Source: JBBRLA01 sp038231615
GTDB lineage: Bacteria; Myxococcota_A; Polyangia; Palsa-1104; JAEUJZ01
Assembly (NCBI GenBank): GCA_038231615.1
Contig: JBBRLA010000490.1
Span: 1 to 6,668, forward strand
DNA: 6,668 nucleotides
Direction: 5' to 3'
Shown: one piece after another, positions 5,356-6,668 of the stretch
Layout: each line of letters begins with the position of its first letter
Position numbering within the stretch: position 1 is the stretch's first letter
The notes under the pieces: model-generated
What the model was told of the DNA's origin: nothing
What the model saw: only the letters and a program-made list of their open reading frames with translations
Database searches by the model: none
Translations under genes and position numbers: made by a program

Positions 5356-6668
5356 CTAGTCAACCGAGCCCCGCAAATCGGCGCTGGCTACCATGCCGTC
5401 GGCGTCGCTCAAGGTCAGGCGCAGGGTGCGCCCCGCCGGGACGCTCAGCTCGCCGCCGAAGACACCGTCGCCCCGCTGTGCCAGCACCAGCGCCTGTGCC
5501 GGCCCCTCAGCCCGGGATCGAGCTTCGATGGGGGCGCTGCGGGCCTTCACCCCGCCCTCGGCGCTCTGCCCGGCGGTGTCCAGGGCCCGCACCTCGAAGC
5601 GGTACCCTCTTCCGCTCCGGCCCCTGGCGTCCTGCACGATGTCGATGGCGTAGCTTGGGCGGGACACCTCGGCGCGCAGTTCGCCCCGGGCGCCGTCGCT
5701 GCTGCGCACCACCAGTCGGTGCGGTCCACGGGACAGGCGCACCGGCACCCCGCCGCCGCGCTCGCCGCCGTCCTTGCCGTCCACCTCCACTGCCAGCTTG
5801 CCGGAGCCGGGGATGACCTCGAAGGACAGCTCGCCGGCCCCGCTGAGCAAGGGCAGCCGCGACGACGTGATGTCCACGGCCAAGTGCTCCCCGCGCAGCT
5901 CGACCACCTCCACCGCCTGGATCGGCCCGGGGCCGGCGACCTGATCGCTGTCCACCGCCTGGATGCGCGCGAAGTAGCGTCCTCGCGAAAGGAGCCGCGC
6001 CGCCGCTACCTTGTTCTCCGCCGAAAACGTTCCCAGAAAGACCCGGTCCACCAGGGCATCGTCCCGCCCGATCTCCAGGCGGTAGCGCACGGCCCCCTGA
6101 ACCGGGCGGAAGGGCAGGGCCAGGTCGCAAGCCGTCGCTCCCGGGGCCGCCGCTCCACCCGCCGCCTTCTGTGGCACGGCGAAGAAGAGGCCCGGCTGCG
6201 CGTCCGTCGAGGTCCACGCCGGCGCGCCGATGAGGCCCCCGAGCTTCTCCTTGGACCCACGGCGAAACACCGCCCCGGTGCCGGCCCGCACCCGGACTGT
6301 CCCGTGCTTGCCGACGATCTCCGTCTGCCCGTCGTAGACCGCTACCTGCATCTCGCCCGCCCCGGGGCCGATCTCGACGCGGGCCACCCCGCGCACCCGC
6401 ACCTCGCCCTCCGAGGTCGAAAGACGCAGTGCCTTGCCGCCCTTCTGTCCGGCGGGATCGTAGCTGATGCGGACCGCCCCTTCCACCAGTTGCAGCGCCC
6501 CCTTGCTCTTCTTCCCGCTCCCACTCCCGCTATCCAAGGCGAGCTGTGAAGACGGGTCCAGCCACAGGCGGGCCCCGGCCCAATCCACCGACGTGAGGCC
6601 GGCGCGACCGGTGCGCACCCGGTCGGCGCGGGACAGGGGTTGCCCGACCTCGCAGTCGCGCCATTCGG
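5356..6668 (-). CDS. FecR-domain protein, C-terminal part, truncated by the window edge
   Basis: The reading frame is open to the right edge, so the start is outside; 436 residues are visible. The GTG at 6618 is in frame but should not be taken as the start, because the FecR-domain segment VGQPLSRADRVRTGRAG spans it. The FecR-like beta domain covers visible residues about 5-135 (RLWLDPSSQL, LQLVEGAVRISY, GEMQVAVYDGQTEIV, TVRVRAGTGAVF), with a Gly/Ser/Lys linker near 46-56. A fibronectin-III-like module follows at about 180-258 (VRYRLEIG, GRYFARIQAVDSDQVAGPGP), then about 175 residues of further beta-rich sequence ending in DLRGSVD. FecR was first described as a sigma-factor regulator in iron-citrate uptake, but this layout resembles the structural or envelope FecR proteins common in Myxococcota. 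No sigma factor or TonB receptor is nearby. Role in the envelope is inferred. Confidence 0.8.
   Translation of the reverse strand, partial: EWRDCEVGQPLSRADRVRTGRAGLTSVDWAGARLWLDPSSQLALDSGSGSGKKSKGALQLVEGAVRISYDPAGQKGGKALRLSTSEGEVRVRGVARVEIGPGAGEMQVAVYDGQTEIVGKHGTVRVRAGTGAVFRRGSKEKLGGLIGAPAWTSTDAQPGLFFAVPQKAAGGAAAPGATACDLALPFRPVQGAVRYRLEIGRDDALVDRVFLGTFSAENKVAAARLLSRGRYFARIQAVDSDQVAGPGPIQAVEVVELRGEHLAVDITSSRLPLLSGAGELSFEVIPGSGKLAVEVDGKDGGERGGGVPVRLSRGPHRLVVRSSDGARGELRAEVSRPSYAIDIVQDARGRSGRGYRFEVRALDTAGQSAEGGVKARSAPIEARSRAEGPAQALVLAQRGDGVFGGELSVPAGRTLRLTLSDADGMVASADLRGSVD

Noticed and set aside
5719..6549. 276-residue plus-strand frame opposite the FecR gene
   Set aside because: Antisense composition (Arg/His/Leu rich) with no motif, while the minus-strand frame shows FecR-domain sequence.
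1..6668. CRISPR arrays, tRNA or rRNA genes
   Set aside because: No spaced direct repeats, tRNA cloverleaf with TTCRA-type arm, or rRNA-like segment could be recognised on either strand.

Overview
The window is high-GC bacterial DNA with gene content typical of a predatory or environmental deltaproteobacterial-type genome (Myxococcota or a related uncultured lineage). Three features suggest this: short lipoproteins, a single-propeller Kelch lipoprotein, and a FecR-domain surface protein, all with GC-rich third codon positions. The taxonomic call is inference. No marker gene is present.

Layout, left to right. (1) 23-436 (+): a small lipoprotein of unknown function; its stop codon overlaps the stop of a convergent minus-strand gene end (433-648, probably a C-terminal remnant). 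(2) 640 to about 920 (+): a non-coding block rich in hairpins that begins GTGCGAC and resembles the 5' end (domain I) of a bacterial group II intron. No reverse transcriptase and no domain V are present, so it would be a truncated relic. The gene remnant's coding character stops where this block starts. (3) 1068-2708 (-): an alkaline-phosphatase-superfamily enzyme with an N-terminal anchor, a catalytic domain with all expected metal ligands, and five C-terminal membrane helices. (4) 2709-3194: a gene-poor stretch holding a broken ParE-type toxin on the minus strand, frameshifted by a 10-bp tandem duplication. (5) 3195-4628 (+): an exported Kelch-repeat protein with six blades. (6) 4819-5097 and 5130-5324 (+): a 92-residue single-pass membrane protein with a strong ribosome binding site, then a 64-residue protein with one CxxC knuckle. 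(7) 5356 to the right edge (-): the C-terminal part of a FecR-domain protein that continues out of the window.

The genes do not form one evident pathway. Most products are predicted to be exported or membrane-bound, and the strand switches repeatedly, so there are few candidate operons. The possible exceptions are the two small plus-strand genes at 4819-5324 and the left-edge lipoprotein, which may follow an upstream gene with an ATGA overlap. The two relics (intron and toxin) flank the phosphatase-like gene and suggest a region that has received and then degraded mobile or accessory DNA. Nothing seen amounts to a convincing new multi-gene system. The most interesting items are the phosphatase/transferase with GPI-ethanolamine-phosphate-transferase-like architecture, the intron relic, the toxin relic, and two probable leaderless start sites.
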